Notes under the pieces: generated by a model
Told to the model about the DNA's origin: nothing
The model's input: the letters and a program-made list of their open reading frames with translations, nothing else
Databases searched by the model: none
Made by a program: the position numbers and the translations under genes
Source of the DNA: a virus
IMG/VR virus record: IMGVR_UViG_3300002144_000287
Location: 1-46,924 of that record
DNA length: 46,924 bases
Reading direction: 5' to 3' (one strand)
Shown: positions 30,489 to 38,776 of the stretch, one piece after another
How positions within the stretch are numbered: the stretch's first letter is position 1
How the letters are laid out: each line of letters opens with the position of its first letter

Positions 30489-31544
30489 TTATTTCCCGAA
30501 GTGAGCGGCACCAAAACCGGCACGATTTACTACTTTAACTAGTCCTACACTGCTGTTAAATACAAATCCTTCACCTTCTTGCTTACCGCCTGTCCATTGC
30601 TCGAACCCTTTGACTTGCTGTTCAAGTTGCTGAGCAATGTTTTCTTTAAGTTTGTAAATGCTATTCCAGATAGCATATACTGCGTCAAGTCCGTCTTTGT
30701 TTGCAATTAAGTATCCGTTTTCTCCGGTTAGCTTCTGTAATTGTTTTCCACTGACATTAGTTTCAAGCCACTTAGCAAACGTATCACTGGTTTGCCCAGT
30801 GATTTGTTTATTCATGAACTTTTGCAATGCAGCAACTGCTACTTTATCCATGCCGCTTAGAAATTCGTCAGCACGTTTACCAAATTTTGATAAGTCTTGA
30901 CTGGCCGCAGACACTAGTCGAACTGGGTTTTTTAAAGTGAAGTTAATCCCCCCAGTTGGGGTTAGTATCAATACGTTGCCGCTGTTTGCCAGGCCTGTTT
31001 TTCCGTCCCATGCTGCATTATTGAAGCTATGGACTGCAATACCTGCAACTTTACCTGCAATACGTTTTCCAAGCTCGCTACTAGCCGGGACTCGGTACTC
31101 AACTGTAGTGGGCTTAAATATGTACTGTCCTTTAACTGGCTGTAACTGGCCTACCCACATTAAGTCGCCTTTAAACAATCCCTCAGAAGAGCCCACGGCT
31201 GCTTTTAAGCCGTCCCAAATTGTTGCTATTTGATCGTATAAGTTACCTCGGTCAGCACCACGTGCTTCGTCGTATTGCTTCCATTCTGCTGGGCTAGCAG
31301 GATACACTCCTTTGTTAGGCATGTACTTGTCAGTCATAACAAACTTACCGTCTTTGTTTCCAAAGAATAGTGCGATTCCTCCATCCCATTTAATACTAAC
31401 GCTACCAGGATTGTCAATTACCTCCTGTAGTGCTCGGAAATACCGTGCCGCATCCGGCGAACCTGTGAAGATTGCATCTTCGGGGTGAGGAATCCGAGGT
31501 CCTTCTTCAGTAATTAGTGTGTTAATAAATTCTAATAAGATCAT
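30489..31544 (-). CDS. putative nucleotidyltransferase/ligase-like protein (KxDG motif)
   Basis: A 351-residue protein. IKWDGG at residues 51-56 resembles the KxDG motif of ATP-dependent DNA and RNA ligases, where the Lys (here Lys52) takes AMP; nearby GDLMWVGQ and NVLILTP could be further strands of that fold. I recall similar proteins in T4-like cyanophages as an unnamed DUF. The ligase comparison is inference from short motifs. The N-terminus MILLEFINTLITEEGP resembles T4 internal-protein starts. Start 31544 was chosen as TAATATG with the upstream gene; a longer frame would overlap it. Confidence 0.65.
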   Translation of the reverse strand: MILLEFINTLITEEGPRIPHPEDAIFTGSPDAARYFRALQEVIDNPGSVSIKWDGGIALFFGNKDGKFVMTDKYMPNKGVYPASPAEWKQYDEARGADRGNLYDQIATIWDGLKAAVGSSEGLFKGDLMWVGQLQPVKGQYIFKPTTVEYRVPASSELGKRIAGKVAGIAVHSFNNAAWDGKTGLANSGNVLILTPTGGINFTLKNPVRLVSAASQDLSKFGKRADEFLSGMDKVAVAALQKFMNKQITGQTSDTFAKWLETNVSGKQLQKLTGENGYLIANKDGLDAVYAIWNSIYKLKENIAQQLEQQVKGFEQWTGGKQEGEGFVFNSSVGLVKVVNRAGFGAAHFGK

Positions 31545-31545
31545 A

Positions 31546-32283
31546 TTATAAAAAATTCCTGTACCACGCGGCTGTACCAATTGGAGCATGATCACCGGCA
31601 CTCTCGGGCAGTTTTAAATTGTCTCTTGCAAAACCTTCACGGGCATCAGCTACTAACTGCTGGTAATCAGCACGTCCTTTGATAGAATCAATAATGTCTT
31701 CAACGTTGTTTAACTTATTTGCTGGGATGCCTAATATTTTACTAACACCAGCTGGTGTCTTACCACCTTCTAGCGGGGTGTTATCGTCCCTATTGACTAA
31801 CCCGTTTTTGTAACTCCACTTGTAGCCTAATGCTTTAGCAATACTAGCAAGTAGCAGGTGTCTATGCATACCTTTGTAGTCACTGCCTTCGTTGCCGCCT
31901 TGCATACTAAAGTGTTGCCACGATGGTTCGCCAAACATAAAATCTGTTTGTACAAATCCATTTTGCGGATTGCCTGCAATCGGAGCTTTGTAGTGTACGT
32001 TGTCGCCACTTTTGCGAATATCTGTTTTAGCAACACCCTTCTTTAATAGCACTTGGACTAAGGTGTCTTTTTCAATTTTGCTCGCATCAACTGCTAAGTC
32101 TAAGTCGCCGGATGTTTCTTTACGGCCAGTTGTTCCGAGCATATTGTCTAATAGACTTAGTCCAGTTAACTGCTCAAGCCATTTTACAGTTGGTTCAACA
32201 TCAGCACGGTTGATTCTCTGCGTTAGTTCTGCACCAGTTTGGTCTTTAAATACATGCCCGCCTTCGGCGATTATCTTTTTCAT
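31546..32283 (-). CDS. putative nucleotidyltransferase-fold protein (GDLDLAV)
   Basis: A 245-residue protein. SGDLDLAVDASK at residues 58-69 resembles the D-x-D metal motif of the polymerase-beta nucleotidyltransferase fold (Asp60, Asp62), with FVQTDFMFG as a possible third acidic residue. The N-terminus MKKIIAEGG could be a short cleavable leader. It overlaps the 954-residue gene as ATGA. It may be a tRNA- or protein-modifying enzyme, or an injected toxin-like protein. Not proven. Confidence 0.65.
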   Translation of the reverse strand: MKKIIAEGGHVFKDQTGAELTQRINRADVEPTVKWLEQLTGLSLLDNMLGTTGRKETSGDLDLAVDASKIEKDTLVQVLLKKGVAKTDIRKSGDNVHYKAPIAGNPQNGFVQTDFMFGEPSWQHFSMQGGNEGSDYKGMHRHLLLASIAKALGYKWSYKNGLVNRDDNTPLEGGKTPAGVSKILGIPANKLNNVEDIIDSIKGRADYQQLVADAREGFARDNLKLPESAGDHAPIGTAAWYRNFL

Positions 32284-35144
32284 GCGGCTGCCTTCTTTAG
32301 TAATTCGATTACTTGTTGTTTTTCTGCTGGGGATAATTTAGAAATAATATCTGCATACTGGTTAACTTCGTCGTTGTTAACTAGCTCAGCTGAGTCTTGT
32401 CCTGTTGGTCTATCTAACCCAGTATCTGCAAACGCTTGCTGTGCATCGGTTAACTCAATCCCAGCATCTTGGAGCATTTTAGCAATAGCTTCGCTATCTG
32501 TGGGGTTGCCAGCTTTAGTCCATGCCTTTAACAACTTGTCGGATGTTATTTTATTAGTAGCATTTGTGCCTGCTTGCTTTGCAGTATCTACTGCTTTTCC
32601 TAGCAAGTCTTTTGCACCAGATGCAATGTCTGCTAAACTTATTTCGTTTAACGTATTGTCACCTGCTTCTTCGCTTTCTGCTTCAAAGTCGTCTGCTGTT
32701 AAGTTTACAGCATACTTGATGTGTTTAGGATTGTTCTTTAACACAGTCTTTAGTTTGTCCATACCAGCATCAGTAAATGTCTGCGCAGCATGATCCCACA
32801 TACCAGGAATGTCGCTTAGTTTTGCAACAACATTCTGAATAGCGCCTTTGGTCTTGCTATCAATACTAAACATTATACCAAACATGCCTTCGTTAAACCC
32901 GGTATCATCGCCCCAGGGTTCACCGTATATCTTTTCCCAGTCTTGGTTAAGTGGCAAATCATTTTCCAACCAGTACTCACCTAACTGGTCTTTCATCTGT
33001 GTGTCGCCTTGCTGATATGCCTCAAACCCCGGCTTCATTCCTTTTAAGAACCCATCACGCACTTGCTCAAAATATACCATGTCCGAAGCAAATCCTTGCT
33101 TCATGTCTGCTATTTCTTCTTTGCTAAATCCACTATCGATTCGATCTTGTAATTCTTCTTCTTTTTGCTCATTAAAATCATTGACAAAGTTTGCGGTAAC
33201 AGCGTAATAGCTTGAAGCAGAATTGCCACCGGGTGCAAATTCATTTAAGGAGCCTTCCGCCGCACCTTGTTTTCTGGCTTTTCTTTCAGCGGCTCTACGA
33301 GCAGTCTCTTTTGGTGTTACTGGCGTGCCATCAGAATAAAACTTGGTATTTTTTCCGTGTTTGGCCTGGCGGATCGTCTTTTGAGACTTTGCTAACGCAA
33401 TGGCATTTCTAAATTGTCGTGTATCTTCAATATCGTCTAACGAGCCTTCCGCCACACCTTCTAAATTTAATTTTTGTGCATCTTGTGGTTTTAGTGTTAC
33501 TGGATATTTTTTACCGCCGAACTCAAAAGATTTTTCTCCTGCTGCCGCGGCCTGTGCATGCACCATTGCGGCTTGTTCAGCATTTTCTTTACTGCCAAAC
33601 AGGTCAACAACTTTATCCCATAGTGCATCGGTTGCTCCAGCACCTGCTTTGTATCCGCCTATTGCACCTGCAATACCACCAGCGGTTGCGCCTAAGAAAG
33701 GAGCAAACATTTGTCCAATTAATGCGCCACCAATGCCTGTTAGTGCGGCAGTGGCAAGTCCACCTACTGCTCTTAGTGCGCCTGGAGCCACTTCCGCCAC
33801 ACCTTGTAAAGGTTCCCAAACAGATTTAGGATTGTTCATCCATCCCTCAACATCAGCAACAACTGAACCAGCCAATGAGCCACCGCTTGGTCGTTTTAGT
33901 ATAACACCGGGCCACATTTTCTTGAACTCACCAAACGTCATTTTTGCACCACCTGGCAACTGTCCTGGTGTAGAATCTGGAATGCCGTATTCTGTTGCTT
34001 CCGCTACCCCACGAGCTTTTTCTTCCGATAAAGCATTGCGTAAGCGCACTTCCAGGCTTTCAGCAGGTGCTTTCTTGCCACTGTCCGCAGTACTAGCGGC
34101 AGCAATAGCACCTTGACTTACTGATTGCATAACTTCGCGACCGTTGACAATCCAATTAAATAGGCTGTCGTTTTCTCTTGCCATTTCGCCAATATCTTTC
34201 AGCATGCCTTTGTAGTCTTCACTTGTAAATTCTTTAGCAAGTCTCGAAAGTTTGTTAAATGCTTCACTTGCCCCAGGACCGTTCTCACCAATTTTGTCAA
34301 CTAGGAATTTAACAGTCTCTGCATCATCTGGCAACAGTTTTAAATTTACATCTTTAAGTTGATCGGTCCAGCGTATATAGTTGTTGCCACCACCGATTTG
34401 ACTAGTCTTACTAACATCAAATGTTACTCTGCTGAAGTTGTTTTGATCAACAATGTTGGCACGAACATCAGCAAAATAATCGCCAAGCAGTTCAAATGCT
34501 TTACCTGTAATGAAACCAAATGCCGCAGTCTTGATACCTTTGCCAATGGCAGTAGAAAGTTTTTCGCCTTTCATTAAGCCAACTGTACCACGTAGTACCT
34601 GACCAGCAACAGCACCACCCACTGGTCCTGCAGCCATCGATGCGATAGCAGTCAACACACCAACGATCGCGGCTGTCTTACCAGGATTCTTTTCAGCCCA
34701 GGCTCCCATGTTACTGATAGCATCTAGTATTTTGCTGTCAGGGAATTTCTTATTAATAGAGTCTTTTAAGTTTTCAAACTTTTGATCAAAGTCTTTAACT
34801 GGTGTATCAGTTTGCAACCATCCACCAAACTGATCAATTAGTTTGTTCACTGACTGTACTGCTTGTACAGGGAGTTTGGCAACGTCAACTGACTTGCCTA
34901 ATGCTGTTCTGTTGTTACCACTGGCAACTGCGTTCTTTTCAACCGTACCAAAAATTTGTTGAATTTGGTCCGGGGTAAGTGTGTATTCGATTAGCGGCTT
35001 AAACTCGTTTACAATAGATTCAACAATGTGTTTTTGTTCTGCTGTATAACCATATGTTACGCTCTCAACTAGTGCATTAGTCTTGCGTAGATGCGATTCT
35101 ACTAACTTAGCGTTTTCGATTACAGTAAATTGTGTAACTTTCAT
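32280..35144 (-). CDS. 954-residue late protein, candidate processed internal head protein
   Basis: A large protein without a recognised enzyme domain. The first ten residues, MKVTQFTVIE, match the length and end of the T4 capsid-targeting peptide MKTYQEFIAE, which the prohead protease cuts after Glu10. Four internal sites have the same form: VAE at 380-382, 449-451 and 564-566, and AAE at 628-630, each followed by A, V or G. Glycine-zipper-like hydrophobic parts lie at about 157-192 and 455-502, suggesting membrane insertion. The remainder is helical and charged. It could be a polyprotein packaged in the head and injected with the DNA. Processing is inference. Confidence 0.7.
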   Translation of the reverse strand: MKVTQFTVIENAKLVESHLRKTNALVESVTYGYTAEQKHIVESIVNEFKPLIEYTLTPDQIQQIFGTVEKNAVASGNNRTALGKSVDVAKLPVQAVQSVNKLIDQFGGWLQTDTPVKDFDQKFENLKDSINKKFPDSKILDAISNMGAWAEKNPGKTAAIVGVLTAIASMAAGPVGGAVAGQVLRGTVGLMKGEKLSTAIGKGIKTAAFGFITGKAFELLGDYFADVRANIVDQNNFSRVTFDVSKTSQIGGGNNYIRWTDQLKDVNLKLLPDDAETVKFLVDKIGENGPGASEAFNKLSRLAKEFTSEDYKGMLKDIGEMARENDSLFNWIVNGREVMQSVSQGAIAAASTADSGKKAPAESLEVRLRNALSEEKARGVAEATEYGIPDSTPGQLPGGAKMTFGEFKKMWPGVILKRPSGGSLAGSVVADVEGWMNNPKSVWEPLQGVAEVAPGALRAVGGLATAALTGIGGALIGQMFAPFLGATAGGIAGAIGGYKAGAGATDALWDKVVDLFGSKENAEQAAMVHAQAAAAGEKSFEFGGKKYPVTLKPQDAQKLNLEGVAEGSLDDIEDTRQFRNAIALAKSQKTIRQAKHGKNTKFYSDGTPVTPKETARRAAERKARKQGAAEGSLNEFAPGGNSASSYYAVTANFVNDFNEQKEEELQDRIDSGFSKEEIADMKQGFASDMVYFEQVRDGFLKGMKPGFEAYQQGDTQMKDQLGEYWLENDLPLNQDWEKIYGEPWGDDTGFNEGMFGIMFSIDSKTKGAIQNVVAKLSDIPGMWDHAAQTFTDAGMDKLKTVLKNNPKHIKYAVNLTADDFEAESEEAGDNTLNEISLADIASGAKDLLGKAVDTAKQAGTNATNKITSDKLLKAWTKAGNPTDSEAIAKMLQDAGIELTDAQQAFADTGLDRPTGQDSAELVNNDEVNQYADIISKLSPAEKQQVIELLKKAAA

Positions 35145-35146
35145 GA

Positions 35147-35983
35147 TTATACCTTCAATAGTGCTAGCACTGCCTTAGCAGTAGTTTTATCTTGTTTACT
35201 AATCCAACTGCTCACTTGTGTAAATTCTTGTGACGGAGTAGTATTAGCTGGCTCTGCGCCTGGGTTTGCAGGTTGTGCTAACTTTGGATCTGGTTGAGCA
35301 CTAACTGGTGCTAATGCTGTTCCTGCTTTTATTGCAGCCAAGTACAGTGTCCATGCGTTAGCATTTTTAATTTGGCCACCTTGCCATTTTCCGTCTTGGG
35401 CTAATTTAAGCCACTGTTGTCCTGCCCACTTGTAAGTTTCGTCGCCGCCACCGCTAACTCCAATTGTAAACTGTGTTCCAACTGGTAGTTGCGTTGGGTC
35501 TTGTGTGGTTACTTGTTTAGTACCTTGTTCGCCGGGTGTTAGTTTTTCTTTTTCTACTGCCGCGGTGTTGTCTTGTGCTGGCTTGGCTGGTACTTGATCG
35601 CTTTTAGCACCAAACTCGTTCGCTGACAGTTCGGCAGCAACTAAATCTCTTATGTACTGCTTAGTTTTACCTGTGTTTTGCGATGTTCCGGGTGTAGGGG
35701 CAGGGAAATCAGTCTCGGGCGCATGCTTTCTATACTGCAATATAAACTGATGCAGAGTTTTATCATTATTATTATTTGGATTGGCAGCGGCTTTTTTGTT
35801 CCAACGTGTATACACATCGTTTGTTAAGTCGTTAATTTGATCGTTAGCTTCGCCGCTTGCACGACCTTGCTCTGCGCCAGCTTTCATGTTCTGACCTTTT
35901 AGCCCAGCTTTTACTGCTCCAGCGGCGCCACGTGCAAAGTCCTTAATCGGACCTTCGTTAATGATAATTTCAGTTGTTTTCAT
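35147..35983 (-). CDS. late protein with T4-type capsid-targeting-like N-terminus
   Basis: A 278-residue protein. MKTTEIIINE-GP closely resembles the T4 internal-protein leader MKTYQEFIAE-A, ending in Glu10. The rest has an Ala/Gly-rich basic helix (DFARGAAGAVKAGLKGQN), Pro/Ala/Gln-rich linkers and a short GTQFTIGVSGG, ETYKWAGQQWLKL module that could be a small beta domain. It lies directly before the 954-residue gene. AGGAGAGCAGGAA precedes the ATG. A packaged internal head protein is the favoured idea. Confidence 0.65.
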   Translation of the reverse strand: MKTTEIIINEGPIKDFARGAAGAVKAGLKGQNMKAGAEQGRASGEANDQINDLTNDVYTRWNKKAAANPNNNNDKTLHQFILQYRKHAPETDFPAPTPGTSQNTGKTKQYIRDLVAAELSANEFGAKSDQVPAKPAQDNTAAVEKEKLTPGEQGTKQVTTQDPTQLPVGTQFTIGVSGGGDETYKWAGQQWLKLAQDGKWQGGQIKNANAWTLYLAAIKAGTALAPVSAQPDPKLAQPANPGAEPANTTPSQEFTQVSSWISKQDKTTAKAVLALLKV

Positions 35984-36230
35984 TTCCTGCTCTCCTAATG
36001 CCCCGAGAAAACTTCGACATGTCTTGAGCTTTAATACTGTTTAATAGTCGACGCTCTAAGTCTAACGCGGTGTTTTCATCGTAACATTCTCTAATGTGAT
36101 TAATTAAGTTAATAGCGCCTTGGATAACATGCACTGCGCGGCTCTCGACTACATAGCCGTGGTCGCGAGTTTTGCTGGAGATAGTAATATCCGACAGTTC
36201 GTCTAAAATGCTACGTGTCTTTTTTTGCAA
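35970..36230 (-). CDS. hypothetical late protein, 86 aa, TTG start
   Basis: An 86-residue, charged, helical protein (INLINHIRECYDENTALDLE). TTG at 36230 is the likely start, with AGAGG 9 bases before it and a late-type promoter 29 bases upstream. It is the first gene of the late run down to 30489. Function unknown. Confidence 0.6.
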   Translation of the reverse strand: MQKKTRSILDELSDITISSKTRDHGYVVESRAVHVIQGAINLINHIRECYDENTALDLERRLLNSIKAQDMSKFSRGIRRAGNENN

Positions 36231-36258
36231 GGTAAGCCTCTTTAAGTGTTACAATGTG

Positions 36259-36266
36259 TATTTATT
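36259..36266 (-). promoter_or_regulatory. late promoter-like AATAAATA for the internal-protein block
   Basis: The minus strand reads AATAAATA in the 40-base gap between the radical SAM gene and the late block. It would drive the genes from 36230 to 30489. It separates an early metabolic run from a late run. Confidence 0.5.
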
Positions 36267-36270
36267 ATCT

Positions 36271-37296
36271 TTAGTTCGATTTACATTTTCCGCAAATCTC
36301 GTCGCATACTAACAGTCGTCCTTCTTTATAGGTTGACTGCTTCCAGCTGTCTTCTACCGCTTTAAACCAGTTAATGCAAGTTTCGATCTCGTTTTCTAAT
36401 GCATTGTTGCTGTTAATCAACGGTGTAAGTTGCGAGTTTAGAGCCTGCATGTAACTACCTTTGCCAAATGTAGCAGGGTAGAATCCAGTATAACAGCACG
36501 GACTAACATCGCCGGTTGCTGAAATATAGATTCGTTTATTTTCTACTGTGTCGCAAGTTAGTTCGATTTCGTTATTTTCAGGATCTAGTCTTGCGGCAGT
36601 ATTTTCTACTGTACGTTCTTCACTACGTTGGTCAATGAATACCGTTTGCCAGTCAGTTGGTCCAGTGTAATCTCCAAGTACGTGTGTTAGTTCCTTTTGT
36701 TGATTAAACACTGGGCCAGTATCCCTACCATGCTCAATCATTGAAAAACTTTTAAATCCTAAATCTCTGCACAATTGACGCATTTCTTCAATTTGATGTT
36801 CGTTGTGTTTGAACTTAATTGTTTTCCAAACTGCATGCCCGCCAGCGCCAATGAAGAATTGCGAATTTTTAATTACTGTGCGCCATAGTGTGTTTTGCCT
36901 ATAGATACTATGAGTCTCTTCAATGCCGTCGATGCAAAACAATACTATTGCGCCAGATTTTGCTAATCGTTGCCAAAATTCAGCAGGTCTCGCTCCACCG
37001 TTAGTACTAACTACAATTCGCAAATCGGCGTTTTGTTCTCTAAAATACTCAACAATGTCCGGACCGTCAGGATTCATAACGATGTCGCCAAAGTTACCAT
37101 TTATAACAATCTCACGCAACTGCTGTAGGAATGCAGGTTTGAATATTGTTTTGGCTTGCTCTAATGTCATGTATGTTTCAGGGTACCCATCATTGTGCGG
37201 ATAGCCATTGAAGTTCCTTGGGCATTGCGGACACGATGCGTTACATAGTGTGCTAACTTCTAAGTGTACTTCTTTAATATCTTTATAATTAATCAT
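36271..37296 (-). CDS. radical SAM protein with SPASM-like C-terminus
   Basis: A 341-residue radical SAM enzyme. CNASCPQC at residues 18-25 is the CxxxCxxC motif that binds the [4Fe-4S] cluster. Further cysteines in the C-terminal third (SPCC, ETCIN, LVCDEICGKC) suggest a SPASM/twitch domain with extra clusters, as in peptide- or protein-modifying enzymes. The substrate is unknown. It is last in a run with amidinotransferase and DUF6614-like genes, and these may act in one pathway. Confidence 0.88.
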   Translation of the reverse strand: MINYKDIKEVHLEVSTLCNASCPQCPRNFNGYPHNDGYPETYMTLEQAKTIFKPAFLQQLREIVINGNFGDIVMNPDGPDIVEYFREQNADLRIVVSTNGGARPAEFWQRLAKSGAIVLFCIDGIEETHSIYRQNTLWRTVIKNSQFFIGAGGHAVWKTIKFKHNEHQIEEMRQLCRDLGFKSFSMIEHGRDTGPVFNQQKELTHVLGDYTGPTDWQTVFIDQRSEERTVENTAARLDPENNEIELTCDTVENKRIYISATGDVSPCCYTGFYPATFGKGSYMQALNSQLTPLINSNNALENEIETCINWFKAVEDSWKQSTYKEGRLLVCDEICGKCKSN

Positions 37297-37308
37297 TGCT
37301 TAATATGT

Positions 37309-37641
37309 TCAGTCATTAGTGCCCCAGTCTCTGTATAGAGCATGTTGAATATTGCCCGACACAAACTGATTAAAACTTTTATGCTTTGCTTCTAGATCGC
37401 CTTCAAGCGGGGCTACTCGCTTAAATGCTTCGTCCATTTGAGACATCCCAGTGAACTCCATCATTATATGCCATTCGGGTAAATCCTGAATACTGCGAAA
37501 ACCCATTTTGCATCTGGTAATGCGATATCGTACCATCTTCCCCTCTGCTTGTAACTGGTCTAGGAAACCTTTCATGTTGTTAACCCAGTCCACGTCACTT
37601 ATGTCGCCTTCTTTGTCTGCCCAGATGTGATAGATGTCCAT
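37309..37641 (-). CDS. DUF6614-like small protein
   Basis: A 110-residue protein. MDIYHIWADKEG, the YRITRCKMGFRS stretch, WHIMMEFTGMSQMD and a C-terminal ALYRDWG match what I recall of the DUF6614 family, probably a dimeric alpha/beta-barrel fold like Dabb proteins. Its function is not known. It is placed between amidinotransferase and radical SAM genes with 1 and 12 base gaps and has a strong GGGAGG ribosome site. Confidence 0.7.
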   Translation of the reverse strand: MDIYHIWADKEGDISDVDWVNNMKGFLDQLQAEGKMVRYRITRCKMGFRSIQDLPEWHIMMEFTGMSQMDEAFKRVAPLEGDLEAKHKSFNQFVSGNIQHALYRDWGTND

Positions 37642-37642
37642 A

Positions 37643-38776
37643 TTATTTCCTCCCGGGAAAGTAATCTTGTTGACTGCCGGTGCGATCTAAGTCGCTAGTA
37701 ACACAGTGCCAACCACCGTCCCAAAAATAACGATGTCTAAAGTTGATAACGTGTGCAGTTATGCCACGAGCATCAAATGCGTCAAATACTGCTTTGTTAT
37801 AGTTATTACATACAACATTATGTTTGTCGATAACCAACATATTAACATCGAACACGGTTTCTTCTACATAGCCAACCCAGTGCCCTAACCATCCTTCAAC
37901 GAAATTAGTAAAGTCGTCGTTTAGTTCTTCGCCTGGGACCCACCATTTGCCGTTATTCTTTTGCTTTAAGTCCATGAACGGCTTAATTCTATTCCAGCTT
38001 TGCCCCGGCAACGAAATAACTTCCCAACCGGGATAAGTCTTTTCGTAAGTAATTGGGCCTAATAGGCTAACAATAAGTCCCGGTGCTACAGGGCAATAGA
38101 TTCCGTCGCTATGCCCAATCGTGTCAATGATATGTGTTCGGTAGTCCGGAAACAGGCGTATGGTCTGCTGTGTTTCTTGATCCCGATCAACTGCGGTTGA
38201 TCGATCAACTGTTCCAAAGAATAAATCTTTACCTATCCTGGCACACTGTGCTCGATTTAACGTAAGTTCGGTATTTTCAATTACAGTATTGCCGTTGCTT
38301 GCAATATAGTCAGTGATATGCTGGTATGCTCGGTGCGGAATTAATTGGCTATCAACTGAACGGGCAAGCTCTTGTTTAATTGGATCTGGCAGATCAGCCA
38401 GGTCCGAGATAGTTGAAACAACAGGCCAATGCTCTGCACGAATTCTGTTGTATACTGTTACTTCTGATGTCCAGCTATGATAAAATTGGTCCCCTATCAT
38501 AACAGAAAAGTCGCACGGTGTCATTGGCGGTGTTGCAATTTTTCCATCTACTATATAATCCGTGTACTCATCCGAGACTACCGGTCTATGCACTTTTACA
38601 TTAAACTGATTAAGCAATGCAATTAATTTCTGAAAGTCTTCTTCGGTCTCTCTTGCAATACGTTCCATAACAGTACGTACCCGTTCGTTAGTAATGAACT
38701 TATAAAACTCAGGGCTATACGATCTGCCAACAATGCACTCTCTTAACGGATCCCAGGGTTGATGGACACTAAACAT
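37643..38776 (-). CDS. amidinotransferase-family protein (glycine amidinotransferase-like)
   Basis: A 377-residue protein of the amidinotransferase superfamily, whose members move an amidino group from arginine to an amine, as in creatine or streptomycin synthesis. HQPWDPLRECIVG matches the N-terminus of AGAT, HSDGIYCPVAPGLIVS carries the catalytic His (His222), and GGWHCVTSDLDR carries the catalytic Cys (Cys358). The acidic DAA(D/N) motif of the family reads NRAQ at 174-177, so the usual catalytic Asp looks replaced. It may act on another substrate or by another route. The ATG shares a base with the helicase stop (TAATG). Confidence 0.85.
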   Translation of the reverse strand: MFSVHQPWDPLRECIVGRSYSPEFYKFITNERVRTVMERIARETEEDFQKLIALLNQFNVKVHRPVVSDEYTDYIVDGKIATPPMTPCDFSVMIGDQFYHSWTSEVTVYNRIRAEHWPVVSTISDLADLPDPIKQELARSVDSQLIPHRAYQHITDYIASNGNTVIENTELTLNRAQCARIGKDLFFGTVDRSTAVDRDQETQQTIRLFPDYRTHIIDTIGHSDGIYCPVAPGLIVSLLGPITYEKTYPGWEVISLPGQSWNRIKPFMDLKQKNNGKWWVPGEELNDDFTNFVEGWLGHWVGYVEETVFDVNMLVIDKHNVVCNNYNKAVFDAFDARGITAHVINFRHRYFWDGGWHCVTSDLDRTGSQQDYFPGRK

